Numbered from the stretch's first letter, positions 35,177 to 44,557 are shown. The stretch: DNA of 52,649 nucleotides from Clostridia bacterium (GCA_017472255.1 JAFUQU010000045.1:1-52649); one strand, 5' to 3'. A program made the numbers and translations. Notes: generated by a model from the letters alone, not told the origin.

Positions 35177-35848
35177 ATGAAGGCGCTGATCATCATCGCG
35201 TTCATTTTGACGCTGATTCTGACGCTGCGCGTGGGCGCGCGGATTCAGGTCAACACGGCGTCGGGCGAACCGATTGTGAAGCTGATCATCGGCTTTCTGC
35301 GCATACCCATCCTTCCTGCGAAGGAGAAGCGGCTGAAGCTCTCGGACTACACCATCGAAAAGCTGCGGAAGGCCGAGGCGCGTGAAGCCGCAAAAAAAGC
35401 CGCCGCCGAGGAAAAAAAGGCGGCGAAAAAACATGACAAACAGGTAAAATCCACCAAAGCCCAGACCATTCCGCCGGAGGAAAAGCCGGAGCGGGACATT
35501 CTCGGGCTGATCGGGAAGATCACCCGGGTGGCGAAGGTTGCCATCGCCCGCTTCGGACATCATCTGCGCTTCGATCTGGGGAAGCTGGTCATTATCGTGG
35601 CATCCCCCGACGCGGCGACGACGGCGGTGCAGTACGGCGCCATCGTGGGCGCGGTGCAGTGCCTGCTGACCGCGCTTTATGAGCACGATCGCGTCAAAAC
35701 CACGAACAAAACCGAAATCCGCGTGGAGCCGGACTTCACCTCGGAGAAGCTGACCGCCGATATCGACATCTCCTTCTCCTTTCGAATTTGGAATTTCTTC
35801 GATCTGGGCATTCGGGCGCTGACCGCTTTTTTGAAGTCGAACGAATAA
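35177..35848 (+). CDS. DUF2953-like membrane-associated protein
   Basis: 223 residues from ATG 35177 (AAGGGGG seven bases upstream; ATG 35171 is too close). One N-terminal hydrophobic segment (ALIIIAFILTLILTLRVGARI), a lysine/alanine-rich coiled stretch (about 60-100) and a C-terminal part with ASPDAATTAVQYGAIVGAVQCLLTAL and IDISFSFRIWNFFDLGIRAL, which resembles DUF2953 proteins. Genes of this type sit next to ytfJ in sporulating Firmicutes, as here. Its function is not established. Confidence 0.75.
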   Translation: MKALIIIAFILTLILTLRVGARIQVNTASGEPIVKLIIGFLRIPILPAKEKRLKLSDYTIEKLRKAEAREAAKKAAAEEKKAAKKHDKQVKSTKAQTIPPEEKPERDILGLIGKITRVAKVAIARFGHHLRFDLGKLVIIVASPDAATTAVQYGAIVGAVQCLLTALYEHDRVKTTNKTEIRVEPDFTSEKLTADIDISFSFRIWNFFDLGIRALTAFLKSNE

Positions 35849-35886
35849 ATACACATTATATATAATGAAAGGTTTGGTAAAAAATT

Positions 35887-36375
35887 ATGGCAGAAAACAA
35901 ACTGACGGAAATTATCGAGGCTTCCCTCGAGCAGATTAAGCAGGTGGTGGACGCCAACACCATCATCGGCACCCCCATCAATACGCCCAACGGCACCACG
36001 GTCATTCCCGTGTCCAAGGTGATGGTCGGCTTCGCGTCGGGCGGCGTGGACTATCTGGGCAAGAACATGAAGAAGGTGGCGGACAGCGCGCAGACCAAGC
36101 CGGCGCTTCAGACCAACTTCGGAGGCGGCGGCGGAACGGGCGTAACCGTTCAGCCCGTGGGCTTCCTCGTGATTTCGCCTAACGGCGATGTGCAGCTGCT
36201 CAACGTGGGCGCGGGCAGTGCCGGCAGCGGCGACAAGATCGATTCGATCAGCAATCTGATTGAGAAAACGCCGGATATTGTCAGCAAAATTAAGGATATC
36301 TTCTCAAAGAATGACAAGCCCGCCGAAAAGGTCGAGGAAACTCCGGAAGAGGATACCGATCCGCACATCGGATAA
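35887..36375 (+). CDS. ytfJ: Sporulation protein GerW/YtfJ
   Basis: 162 residues. It shows the family's IIGTPINTPNGTTVIPVSKVMVGFASGG, glycine-rich GGGGGTGVTVQPVGFLVI and NGDVQLLNVG stretches, then a charged C-terminal tail. In Bacillus subtilis GerW is needed for L-alanine-type spore germination. Its place after scpA, scpB and a DUF2953-like gene is the common sporulator arrangement and supports the view that this organism forms spores. The ribosome site is weak (AAAGG 14 bases upstream). Confidence 0.93.
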   Translation: MAENKLTEIIEASLEQIKQVVDANTIIGTPINTPNGTTVIPVSKVMVGFASGGVDYLGKNMKKVADSAQTKPALQTNFGGGGGTGVTVQPVGFLVISPNGDVQLLNVGAGSAGSGDKIDSISNLIEKTPDIVSKIKDIFSKNDKPAEKVEETPEEDTDPHIG

Positions 36376-36442
36376 CAGAGCAGCCAATCAAATCATAACA
36401 TATTCGTCCCCGTGCGTGGCAAACTGATGGTGACCCACCCAT

Positions 36443-36466
36443 GTGTGATACACACGTGTGATACAC
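36443..36466. promoter_or_regulatory. Direct repeat of GTGTGATACAC upstream of the carboxypeptidase gene
   Basis: GTGTGATACAC at 36443-36453 recurs at 36456-36466 with 13-base period; CACACGTGTG between them is itself a palindrome. The site lies 28 bases before the start codon and looks like an operator, though no regulator is known for it. Confidence 0.4.
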
Positions 36467-36493
36467 AGGGGTGATAAATACGGAGGTACGAAT

Positions 36494-37612
36494 ATGCGAA
36501 AAATTAAATTGACAGCGGCGATTTTATGCGCCGCTTCGCTCCTTGCGGCTACGGCGAACGCCGCAGACGTCGGCATGGTCGACATCAGCGTTTCCGCCGA
36601 ATCAGCCATTGTGATCGAAGCGTCCACCGGTCGGGTTGTCTACGAAAAGGACGCGGACACCCGACGTCCCATGGCGAGCACGACCAAGATTATGACCGCG
36701 CTGGTGGCGTTGGAGCAGACCGATCTGGCGCGGGAGGTTTCGGTGGCGGGAGAAGCGGTGGGCGTGGAAGGCTCGTCGGTCTACCTTGAGACGGGCGACA
36801 AGCTGAAAATGGAAGACCTCGTCTATGCCCTGCTGCTGGAGAGCGCCAATGACGCCGCCGCGGCCATTGCCATCGACGTGGCAGGCTCGGTGGAAGGTTT
36901 CGCCGAGCTGATGAACGCGAAGGCGGCGGAGCTTGGACTGACCAACACCCACTTCACCAATCCTCATGGATTGGACAGCGAGGAGCACTACACCACTGCC
37001 CGCGATCTGGCGACCCTTGCTGCCCACGCGCTGCAAAACGAAACTTTCCGACGCATCGTGTCCACCTATCGCTACACGATTCCCATGGGCGACGAGACGC
37101 GGCATCTGCTCAACCATAACAAAATGCTCAAGCTCTACGACGGCGCGATCGGCGTTAAAACCGGCTATACACGCCGCAGCGGACGCTGTTTGGTGTCGGC
37201 TGCCGAGCGGGACGGCATGACGCTGGTTGCGGTGACGCTGAACGCCCCCGACGACTGGAACGATCACACCGCCATGCTTAACGCGGGCTTCGACAGTTTG
37301 GAGCCGGTGCAGCTGATTGCCGATCAGGAGTCGGTTTTTATCTCACCCTGCATCGGAAGTACAAACGGGGAAGTGACCATACAAAGCGGCGAAGGGCTGA
37401 CGGTGATTCTGCCGAAGGGAACCCATGACATCCGCCGGGTGATCAATATGCCGCGTTATTTCTGGGCGCCGGTGCGTGAGGGCGACGAGGTGGGAGAGAT
37501 CGTCTTTTACGACGGTCAGACCGAGCTGGGACGGGTCGGGCTGTACGCCGCCGAAACGGTGGAGCGCGTGACCTACAAGCAGGGAATATTGGAACAAATT
37601 TTTGGAAAATAA
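36494..37612 (+). CDS. D-alanyl-D-alanine carboxypeptidase (S11 family)
   Basis: 372 residues. The signal peptide MRKIKLTAAILCAASLLAAT ends near ANA-ADV. All three penicillin-binding motifs are present: Ser62-x-x-Lys65 (STTK), Ser117-Ala-Asn119 (SAN) and Lys222-Thr-Gly224 (KTG). A C-terminal beta domain follows (residues 270-372). The enzyme removes the terminal D-alanine of peptidoglycan stem peptides outside the membrane. GGAGG precedes the ATG; an in-frame start further upstream at 36458 lies inside the direct repeat. Its position after ytfJ suits a DacF/DacB-type sporulation-linked enzyme. Confidence 0.94.
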   Translation: MRKIKLTAAILCAASLLAATANAADVGMVDISVSAESAIVIEASTGRVVYEKDADTRRPMASTTKIMTALVALEQTDLAREVSVAGEAVGVEGSSVYLETGDKLKMEDLVYALLLESANDAAAAIAIDVAGSVEGFAELMNAKAAELGLTNTHFTNPHGLDSEEHYTTARDLATLAAHALQNETFRRIVSTYRYTIPMGDETRHLLNHNKMLKLYDGAIGVKTGYTRRSGRCLVSAAERDGMTLVAVTLNAPDDWNDHTAMLNAGFDSLEPVQLIADQESVFISPCIGSTNGEVTIQSGEGLTVILPKGTHDIRRVINMPRYFWAPVREGDEVGEIVFYDGQTELGRVGLYAAETVERVTYKQGILEQIFGK

Positions 37613-37621
37613 AAGGACATT

Positions 37622-38362
37622 ATGGCAGAACTGAGACTACAGAAATATCTTGCCGACATGGGACTGCTGTCGAGACGGGCGGCCGAGCGCGAAATCGCGC
37701 GCGGCGCCGTTCTCGTCAACGGCATACCGGCAATCATCGGGCAGAAGGTTGACCCGGACACGGACGAAATCGTCTATGGAGGCAGAGCTGTGAAGCCGGC
37801 CTTCAAAAAATACATCTATATCATGCTCAACAAGCCTCGGGGTTATGTGACCACCGCGTCCGACGAAAAGGGGCGAAAGACGGTCATCGATCTGGTGGCT
37901 GATGTGGGCGCGCGGGTTTATCCGGTGGGACGGCTGGATATGGATTCGGACGGTCTGCTGCTGTTGACCAACGACGGCGACCTGACCAACAGGCTGACCC
38001 ATCCCCGCCACGAAATTCCCAAAATTTACAACGTGGAAGTGAAGGGCAGCGTTACCCGCGAGATTGTGAAGAAGCTGTCCGCGCCCATGACCATCGACGG
38101 CTACGAGATTCAGCCGGTGAAAACCGACATCCTGACCATGCAGCGGGATGTCCCCGGCAATCGGGGCGGCGAGCGCACCGTGCTGCGCATGGAGCTGTAC
38201 GAGGGGCGTAACCGCCAGATCCGCAAGATGTGCGAGCAGTGCGGGCTGGAGGTTACCAAGCTGACCCGGGTCGCCATCGGCAATCTGAATTTAGGCAATC
38301 TGAAGCCGGGCGACTGGCGTCACCTGACCAAAAGTCAGGTGGAATATCTGAAGAAAGGTTAA
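37622..38362 (+). CDS. rluB: Ribosomal pseudouridine synthase (RsuA/RluB family)
   Basis: 246 residues: an N-terminal S4 RNA-binding domain (RLQKYLADMGLLSRRAAEREIARGAVLVNG) and the catalytic domain with GRLDMDSDGLLLLTNDGDLTNRLTHPRH, whose second Asp is the catalytic residue, and EGRNRQIRKMCEQCGLEV. It makes pseudouridine in rRNA, most likely 23S by resemblance to RluB. AAAGGACATT precedes the ATG, nine bases after the carboxypeptidase stop. Confidence 0.92.
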   Translation: MAELRLQKYLADMGLLSRRAAEREIARGAVLVNGIPAIIGQKVDPDTDEIVYGGRAVKPAFKKYIYIMLNKPRGYVTTASDEKGRKTVIDLVADVGARVYPVGRLDMDSDGLLLLTNDGDLTNRLTHPRHEIPKIYNVEVKGSVTREIVKKLSAPMTIDGYEIQPVKTDILTMQRDVPGNRGGERTVLRMELYEGRNRQIRKMCEQCGLEVTKLTRVAIGNLNLGNLKPGDWRHLTKSQVEYLKKG

Positions 38363-38373
38363 AGGGTTACATA

Positions 38374-38790
38374 ATGCTGATTATCCGACCGATTCAGGAT
38401 AAATCCTATCAGGAGCAGCTTTGCGCCGACTGCGGCGTGAGCTATGATCCCGACTGTCTTGCGTATTTCGCGGAGGTGGACGGCAAGCCTGTGGGCATCT
38501 GTCAGTTCCGCATGGGCGAGACGGCGTCCATCCGCGACCTGCGTCCGGTGCTGGGAACCGACGACTGGGACGCTATGTTCATCATGGGACGCCAGACGAT
38601 GAATTTCATCGATCTTCACGGCGTTCACGCCGCCACCTTCGACGGCGAGGGCGAGGAAAGCTTCATCCTGTATCTGGGCTTCCACAAGAACGACGAGGGG
38701 CGCTGGTATGTGAATCTGGAGGGCTTTTTCGACTCGCCCTGCAAGCATGCCCATCATGATGGGCATGCTCATGGCGGTGGTGCCAAATGA
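38374..38790 (+). CDS. GNAT-like protein with histidine-rich tail
   Basis: 138 residues from ATG 38374 (AAAGGG at 38361-38366). The body (YFAEVDGKPVGICQFRMGETASIRDLRPV and AMFIMGRQTMNFIDLHGVHAATF) resembles the core of GNAT acetyltransferases, though no full acetyl-CoA loop can be assigned. The tail CKHAHHDGHAHGGGAK is rich in His and could bind metal. Its coding DNA is a 26-bp perfect palindrome. The stop codon overlaps the ATG of the next gene (ATGA). Function unknown. Confidence 0.65.
   Translation: MLIIRPIQDKSYQEQLCADCGVSYDPDCLAYFAEVDGKPVGICQFRMGETASIRDLRPVLGTDDWDAMFIMGRQTMNFIDLHGVHAATFDGEGEESFILYLGFHKNDEGRWYVNLEGFFDSPCKHAHHDGHAHGGGAK
38744..38769. repeat. 26-bp perfect palindrome inside the GNAT-like gene
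   Basis: AGCATGCCCATCA at 38744-38756 is followed without a spacer by its exact complement to 38769. It encodes the histidine-rich stretch KHAHHDGHAH and lies 18 bases before the next gene's start codon. Confidence 0.75.
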
Positions 38791-40061
38791 AGCGTCACAT
38801 TCTTCGCGTGATGGCGCTGGCGCTGACCTTCACGCTGACCGGCTGCGGCGCGCCCGCCAACGTATCGGAGGAAACCACCGATCCGCTGGCCATCGATCCC
38901 AACGCCACCCGCATTGAAGCGCCCAATCTGGACACGAGCGACGATACGACAACAACCTCCGGCGGTACAGCGGCTGTCACAACCAAGCCCGCCGAAACCA
39001 CCGCGCCCGCGTCCACCGAAACCCGCATCTCCTTTCTCGCGGCGGGGGACAACATCATTCACGAAAATGTCTACACCGACGCAAAAAACAGAGCGTCCGG
39101 GGACGAGAAGTACAACTTTATCGATATGTACGACGGCATCGCCGACTGGGTGAAGGCGGCGGATCTGGCCTTTATCAATCAGGAAACCATGATGGGCGGC
39201 GACGAGCTGGGCATTTCCGGCTATCCCAACTTCAACTCGCCCCAGGCGGCGGGTGAAGCCATCGTCCAGCTGGGCTTCGACATCGTCAACATCGCCACCA
39301 ACCATATGCTGGACAAAAAGGACGCCGGATTGCTGGGCACCATCGATTTCTTCGAAAGCAAGCCGGTGACGCTGCTGGGCGGTCACAAAAACAAGGAAGA
39401 CTACCAGAACATCCGCGTGGTGGAATGCAAGGGCGTGAAGATTGCCTTCCTGTCCTACACCTACGGTCTGAACGGCATGACCACCAACAAGGGCAGCGAA
39501 ATCTACATCCCGCTGATCGATCAGGCGGAGATCGTGAACATGGTCAACAAAGCGGAGACGCTGGCAGACTGCGTAATCGTGGTCATGCATTGGGGCGACG
39601 AAAACAAATTCACCGTTTCTAATGAGCAGAAAACGCTGGCTTCTGCCATTTCCAAGGCGGGCGCGGACGTGATTTTGGGTATGCATTCCCACACAGTGCA
39701 GCCGGTGGAGTGGATTGACAACGCCGACGGCTCCCGTACCCTCTGCATCTATTCGCTGGGCAACCTGATTTCCACGATGTACAACAACTATAACATGGTG
39801 GGCGGCATTATGACCTTCGACATCGTGAAGGACAAGGACGGCGTTACCATCGAGAACCCGATCTACAACCCGGTGATCACCCATTACGACAAAAACCGCC
39901 TCGGCCTGCAGGTCTATATGTATGAGGACTACACTGCCGAGCTTGCCGCTGCCCACGGTACGGTTTACTGGGGCACCGAAAAGCGCTTTTCCCTCGATTA
40001 TATCAACCAGCTGGTCAAAGGGGTCATCGACCCCCGGTTCCTGCCGGAATTTATGAAGTAA
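38787..40061 (+). CDS. CapA-family lipoprotein (metallophosphatase-like)
   Basis: 424 residues. A lipoprotein signal with lipobox LTGC (Cys20) is followed by a Thr-rich linker, then the CapA/PGA_cap domain (about 75-400): ISFLAAGDNIIHENVY, DLAFINQETMMGG, GFDIVNIATNHMLDKKDAGL, VVMHWGDE and GADVILGMHSHTVQPVEW. These are the metal-ligand motifs of the calcineurin-like fold. CapA is linked to poly-gamma-glutamate capsule in Bacillus, but solitary lipoprotein forms like this have unclear substrates. No capB/capC genes are seen. The start overlaps the stop of the previous gene. Confidence 0.88.
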   Translation: MKRHILRVMALALTFTLTGCGAPANVSEETTDPLAIDPNATRIEAPNLDTSDDTTTTSGGTAAVTTKPAETTAPASTETRISFLAAGDNIIHENVYTDAKNRASGDEKYNFIDMYDGIADWVKAADLAFINQETMMGGDELGISGYPNFNSPQAAGEAIVQLGFDIVNIATNHMLDKKDAGLLGTIDFFESKPVTLLGGHKNKEDYQNIRVVECKGVKIAFLSYTYGLNGMTTNKGSEIYIPLIDQAEIVNMVNKAETLADCVIVVMHWGDENKFTVSNEQKTLASAISKAGADVILGMHSHTVQPVEWIDNADGSRTLCIYSLGNLISTMYNNYNMVGGIMTFDIVKDKDGVTIENPIYNPVITHYDKNRLGLQVYMYEDYTAELAAAHGTVYWGTEKRFSLDYINQLVKGVIDPRFLPEFMK

Positions 40062-40075
40062 AGAAGGCATGAATC

Positions 40076-41035
40076 ATGCTCGATAGTTTTATCTACAGTC
40101 TCAATATCATCGGTCCCATCTTCATCATTGTGGTGCTGGGCGCAATTCTCAAAAAATACGGATTTTTCAAGGAAGGCTTCCTGTCGGTCTGCGACAAGCT
40201 GGTCTTCAAAATCTGTCTGCCCTGTCTGCTCTTTCAGGATATCGTCACCGCCGACTCCTCGGAGGGCGCTGACCTGAAGCTGATTTTGTTCTGCGTCATC
40301 GCCGTGGCGGTGTCTTTCCTGCTGCCCTGCCTGATTGTGCCGATTTTCGTCAAGGACAACGGCAAGCGCGGCGCGTTTATTCAGGGCGTTTATCGCTCCA
40401 ACTCCGCGATTCTGGGCGTTACCATGGCGTCCAGTATGTTCGGCGACACGGGCGCGTCGGTGCTGGCGACGGTGCTGCCCTTCACGGTGACGATGTTCAA
40501 CGTGTTCGCCGTGATTCTGCTCAGCTTTTTCGCTCCTGCCGACACGAAGCTCTCCCCCAAGGCGCTTTTCCGGCGGATTATCATGACCATCGTCACCAAT
40601 CCGCTGATTATCGGCATCGTGCTGGCTATGCTCTGGCGGCTGACCGGTCTGTCCCTGCCGATGGTGGTTGACCGCAGCCTTTCCTATCTCTCCGATCTGA
40701 CCATGCCGCTGGCGCTGATCAGTCTGGGCGCTAACTTCACCTTCGAATCTCTGCGCGGACGGCTGGGACTGGCGATTGCGTCCAGCGCCTGCAAGACCAT
40801 CGTCGTGCCCGCGCTGACCGTGGGCGCGGCGATTCTGATGGGCTTCCGGGGCGTGCAGCTGGGCGTGGTGTTCATCCTGTTCGGCGGTCCGGCGGCGGTT
40901 TCCAGCTACATCATGGCAAAGCAGATGAAAAGCGATCATGAGCTGGCGTCGCAGATTCTGCTGATTTCCACGCTGATGAGCGTGTTCACACTGTTTGCGG
41001 GCATCTTCCTGCTCAAACAGACCGGGCTGATATGA
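40076..41035 (+). CDS. AEC (auxin efflux carrier) family transporter
   Basis: 319 residues with about ten hydrophobic segments in two halves. Recognisable parts are IIGPIFIIVVLGAILKKYGFF, VFKICLPCLLFQDI, YRSNSAILGVTMASSMFGDTGASV and LAIASSACKTIVVPALTVGAAIL. Family members export or import carboxylates such as malate; the substrate here is unknown. AAGAAGG precedes the ATG. The last four bases (ATGA) overlap the topB start. Confidence 0.9.
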   Translation: MLDSFIYSLNIIGPIFIIVVLGAILKKYGFFKEGFLSVCDKLVFKICLPCLLFQDIVTADSSEGADLKLILFCVIAVAVSFLLPCLIVPIFVKDNGKRGAFIQGVYRSNSAILGVTMASSMFGDTGASVLATVLPFTVTMFNVFAVILLSFFAPADTKLSPKALFRRIIMTIVTNPLIIGIVLAMLWRLTGLSLPMVVDRSLSYLSDLTMPLALISLGANFTFESLRGRLGLAIASSACKTIVVPALTVGAAILMGFRGVQLGVVFILFGGPAAVSSYIMAKQMKSDHELASQILLISTLMSVFTLFAGIFLLKQTGLI

Positions 41036-43275
41036 TTCTGATCATCGCCGAAAAGCCCAGTCTGGCGCGCACCATCGCCGGCGCAATCTCGCAGACCACG
41101 GTGAAGCGAAACGGATACATAGAGGCGGGAAGCTGCCTTGTGACTTGGGCTTTCGGACACCTGTTTGCGCTGGCCGACATCGAGTATTATCAGGGGATCG
41201 ATACCTCTGTTTCCAAGCCCCGCTGGACGATGGAGAAGCTGCCTTGCTTTCCAAAGAGCTTCCACTACGAGCTGCGGAAGGGGAAGGATGACGCCATCGA
41301 AAGGCAGTTCGCCGTCATTCGCTCCCTCTGCCAGCGTCCGGACGTGGACACCATCGTCAACGCGGGCGACTCCGACCGGGAGGGCGAAATCATCGTCCGG
41401 CTTTGCATCCAGCATTCCTTCGAGGGGAACATCTTCCGTGACGGAAGCAAGCGGCTCTGCCGCCTGTGGCTGCCTGATCAGACCCCGGAGACCATCCGCG
41501 AAGCCCTGTCCGCCCCCCGGGAGGAGAAGGAGTTCGACAATCTGGCGCGGGAAGGTTTTGCGCGAACCTTCATCGACTGGCTGTACGGCGTGAACCTGAC
41601 CCGGTTTGCCACGCTCAAATCCGGGCGGCTGCTTCGTGTGGGGCGGGTAATCGTGCCGATTGTCAAGGCGATTTACGACCGGGACATGGCCATCCGCAAT
41701 TTCGTGCCGGAGAAATACTACGCCATCGCGTCCAAAGAGAAGACGAAGGGCGAGGTGGTGGAGCTGACCTCCAAGCTGAAATTCGACAAAAATTCTCTCG
41801 CCGACGCCGAAAAGGTGTGCGCCGCTTACAACGCCATGGGCGCTGTGGTGGCGGACGTGAAGAAAAAGCGAGAAAAGCTGTCCCCGGGCAAGCTCTATTC
41901 GCTGACGAAATTGCAGAACCATCTGGGAAAAAAGTATAAAATGTCCATGCAGCAGAGCCTTGAGCTGGTGCAGGGGCTGTATGAAAAGGGCTTCGTCACC
42001 TATCCCCGCACCAACTCCGAATATCTCGCCACCGCCGAGAAGGATAAGGTGAAGGGCGTGCTGAACGCGGTGGCGGGGGTGGGCTATCCGGTGAAGTTCA
42101 AGGACGGGAAGAACATCTTCGACGACAGCAAGATCGAGTCCCACTCGGCGCTGACCCCCACGACGAAAATTCCCGACAAAACAAAACTGACTCCCGACGA
42201 GGCGAAGGTTTACGGCGCGATTCTGCGGCGGTTTGTGGCAGTATTCTGCGCCGAGGAATGTGTCGCCGACAAGACCGAGATCCGCATCCACGTGGGAAAC
42301 CCGGAAAACGGCAATCCGCCGGAAAACGGGGAAGCGTTTGTGCTCAAAGGGACGGTCATCCGCGAGCCGGGCTGGACGAAGTACGACGATTACAGCGGTC
42401 GGGACAAGGTGCTCCCTCCGCTGACCAAGGGCGACGTGGTGAACATCGACTTCAAGCCGGTGGAGAAGGAGACTTCGCCGCCCAAGCATTACACCATCGA
42501 AACGCTGAACAACTACCTGAAAAACCCCTTCCGCGAGGAGCTTGCGAAGAAGCCCGAGGAAGGGGAGGAGGAAGGCTCGGACGAGGAAGATTACCGCGCC
42601 ATCTTCGAGGGTTTGGAGCTTGGCACCGAAGCGACCCGGACGCAGATCATCGACAACGCCCGGGAAAGCGGCTATATCCAGCTGAAAAAGGATGTGTACA
42701 CCATTCTGCCCGAGGGCGAGTTTTTGGTGGAATCCCTGTCGCGGATGAAAATCGGCATGGACAAATACAAGACCGCCGAGCTTGGACGCGCGTTGAAGCG
42801 GGTCTATCGGGGCGAAATCACCGTCGCCGATTCCACGCGGGTGGCGGAAAATGAGATCGCCGCCGTTTTCGCTCAGGCGGGAAGCGCCGGGGACGATGGC
42901 TTTGTTGGCGACAGGGCGGGAGCCTGTCCTCTTTGCGGCGGCGAAGTGGTTCGCACGAAGTTCGGCTACGGCTGTTCCAAATGGCGGGATGGCTGCAAAT
43001 TTTCGGTGAACGGACGGATTCTGGGCGTGACGATTCCGCTGTCCGCCGTCCGGCAGCTGCTGACCGATGGGCACACCGATGTAATCGACGGCTTTGTATC
43101 GAAGAAGGGCAGCCGGTTTTCCGCGCGGCTCAAGCTGGCGGAGGGCAGGGCGGTGTTTGATTTCGACGGCGCTCCCAGGGTGCAGTTTGATCCGGGCATC
43201 GCGCCCAGCGCGCCGCCGCCCGGGGATGAGGGCGGACAGCTGCGTCCCGGCGTGCCGGTGGATGATACGTTTTGA
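41032..43275 (+). CDS. topB: DNA topoisomerase III
   Basis: 747 residues. An N-terminal Toprim domain (MILIIAEKPSLARTIAGAI, Glu7; NAGDSDREGEII with the metal-binding Asp pair), the type IA strand-passage domain with active-site Tyr324 in TYPRTNSEYL, and a C-terminal zinc-finger region with CPLC at 632-635 and GCSKWRDGC. It relaxes and decatenates DNA through single-strand breaks. It starts inside the stop of the AEC gene and ends at a bidirectional terminator. It is the last gene of the long plus-strand run that begins with lon. Confidence 0.96.
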   Translation: MILIIAEKPSLARTIAGAISQTTVKRNGYIEAGSCLVTWAFGHLFALADIEYYQGIDTSVSKPRWTMEKLPCFPKSFHYELRKGKDDAIERQFAVIRSLCQRPDVDTIVNAGDSDREGEIIVRLCIQHSFEGNIFRDGSKRLCRLWLPDQTPETIREALSAPREEKEFDNLAREGFARTFIDWLYGVNLTRFATLKSGRLLRVGRVIVPIVKAIYDRDMAIRNFVPEKYYAIASKEKTKGEVVELTSKLKFDKNSLADAEKVCAAYNAMGAVVADVKKKREKLSPGKLYSLTKLQNHLGKKYKMSMQQSLELVQGLYEKGFVTYPRTNSEYLATAEKDKVKGVLNAVAGVGYPVKFKDGKNIFDDSKIESHSALTPTTKIPDKTKLTPDEAKVYGAILRRFVAVFCAEECVADKTEIRIHVGNPENGNPPENGEAFVLKGTVIREPGWTKYDDYSGRDKVLPPLTKGDVVNIDFKPVEKETSPPKHYTIETLNNYLKNPFREELAKKPEEGEEEGSDEEDYRAIFEGLELGTEATRTQIIDNARESGYIQLKKDVYTILPEGEFLVESLSRMKIGMDKYKTAELGRALKRVYRGEITVADSTRVAENEIAAVFAQAGSAGDDGFVGDRAGACPLCGGEVVRTKFGYGCSKWRDGCKFSVNGRILGVTIPLSAVRQLLTDGHTDVIDGFVSKKGSRFSARLKLAEGRAVFDFDGAPRVQFDPGIAPSAPPPGDEGGQLRPGVPVDDTF

Positions 43276-43277
43276 TG

Positions 43278-43311
43278 AAAAAATGGTATCGCGTAAGCGA
43301 TACCATTTTTT
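43278..43311. terminator. Bidirectional terminator between topB and the FAD oxidoreductase gene
   Basis: A 15-bp stem (43278-43292 with 43297-43311) around a GTAA loop has six A on the left and six T on the right, serving both convergent genes. Confidence 0.92.
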
Positions 43312-43312
43312 G

Positions 43313-44524
43313 TCACAGTCCAACGTCGGCGCAGTGCAGCTTCACGCCGCCGCGAACCAGCCGCTCCTGAAGCGAAGCCACGTTCAGCGACGCGAAGTCG
43401 TCGCTCATGGCGGCGGCCGCGCCCGCAGCCTCGCCGGTGACGGCGCAGACCGGAATAACGCGGGTGATGTCCCACATGGAGTCGGTTACAGAAATGCAGC
43501 GTCCGGCGGTGATCAGATTCTTCACCTTACCGCCGTACAGGCACGCGAAGGGCAGCTCGTAGACCGGGCCGCGCTTCCGCCAGTCGCCGATCATACCGAT
43601 GGAATCCGGCACATAAACGTGCGTGGGCTTATCGTCCGGCGTGGCGATGCCGGCGATGCGGCGGGTCATGCGCAGCTGCGGAATGGTGGGATAGATTACG
43701 GGAACGGCGGTAGGATCGGTCTCCCGCAGCTTCATGGCGTCTGCCAGCGAAATCTGGTGCGCTTGCTGTACCATTTCGGAGATCTCCTGTGCGTCGATGC
43801 CACCGAAACGGCGATCGGTCAGGTATTGCTCTTTGCCCGTGTGATATTCCTCCGGAATATCCGAGCAGCCCAACATTTTCAGCTGAACGCCCTTTTCCTT
43901 CGTGTAGCGGTAATACCACGCTGCCAGCACATTTCCCAGCCCATGGACGGCGCAGTCCGCGCCCGAAAGCGCGCAGACGTCCGCGTCGCCGGTGGCGTCC
44001 ACCACGCTTTTTACCCGGATGGCCGAGCGTCCCGATTTGTTCTCCACGATGACGGCGGTGATTTTGCCGTCTTCTACGACCGTCTGCGCGGCGATGGTGC
44101 CGTAGAGGATGTGTACGCCCTCCGCCAGCAGAACCCGCTCGGCATCCACAGCGAAGATGTGCGGGTTGTACTGCACTTGAAAACGGTTGGCAATCTTTTC
44201 CTCAAGCGTGCCGCTCTCCAGCCATGCTTTGGGATAGCGTCCTTCCACCACGCCCCGTTCGATGGACAGGCGGAACAGCTCCTCGGCGATGCCGAAGCTG
44301 ACCTGATGCCCTTTGCCGTCGCAGAGGGGGAGATAGATGGTCACAAGCCCCAGCGTGCCCAGACCGCCCAGCATGAATTCGCGTTCCAGGAGCGTAACCC
44401 GGGCGCCGTTTCTCGCCGCAGACAGCGCCGCCGCGATTCCGGCTACGCCGCCTCCGCAGACCAGCACGTCGCATTCGCTGGATACCGGCAGCTCCCGCCC
44501 CGGCTCGAAAATCGTTTCAGACAT
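43313..44524 (-). CDS. FAD-dependent oxidoreductase
   Basis: 403 residues from ATG 44524 (GAGGT seven bases upstream; frames starting further upstream run through the promoter). The FAD-binding Rossmann motif CDVLVCGGGVAGIAAALSAARNGARVTLLERE lies at the N-terminus, with SVVDATGDADVCALSGAD later and GRCISVTDSMWDITRVIPVCAVTGEAAGAAAAM near the end. This is the FAD_oxidored (PF12831-like) type, often found with carbohydrate genes. No signal peptide. The substrate cannot be inferred. It is transcribed alone from a strong promoter. Confidence 0.86.
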   Translation of the reverse strand: MSETIFEPGRELPVSSECDVLVCGGGVAGIAAALSAARNGARVTLLEREFMLGGLGTLGLVTIYLPLCDGKGHQVSFGIAEELFRLSIERGVVEGRYPKAWLESGTLEEKIANRFQVQYNPHIFAVDAERVLLAEGVHILYGTIAAQTVVEDGKITAVIVENKSGRSAIRVKSVVDATGDADVCALSGADCAVHGLGNVLAAWYYRYTKEKGVQLKMLGCSDIPEEYHTGKEQYLTDRRFGGIDAQEISEMVQQAHQISLADAMKLRETDPTAVPVIYPTIPQLRMTRRIAGIATPDDKPTHVYVPDSIGMIGDWRKRGPVYELPFACLYGGKVKNLITAGRCISVTDSMWDITRVIPVCAVTGEAAGAAAAMSDDFASLNVASLQERLVRGGVKLHCADVGL

Positions 44525-44557
44525 AGGAATACCTCGCTTTATTTTATAGATGAAAAT

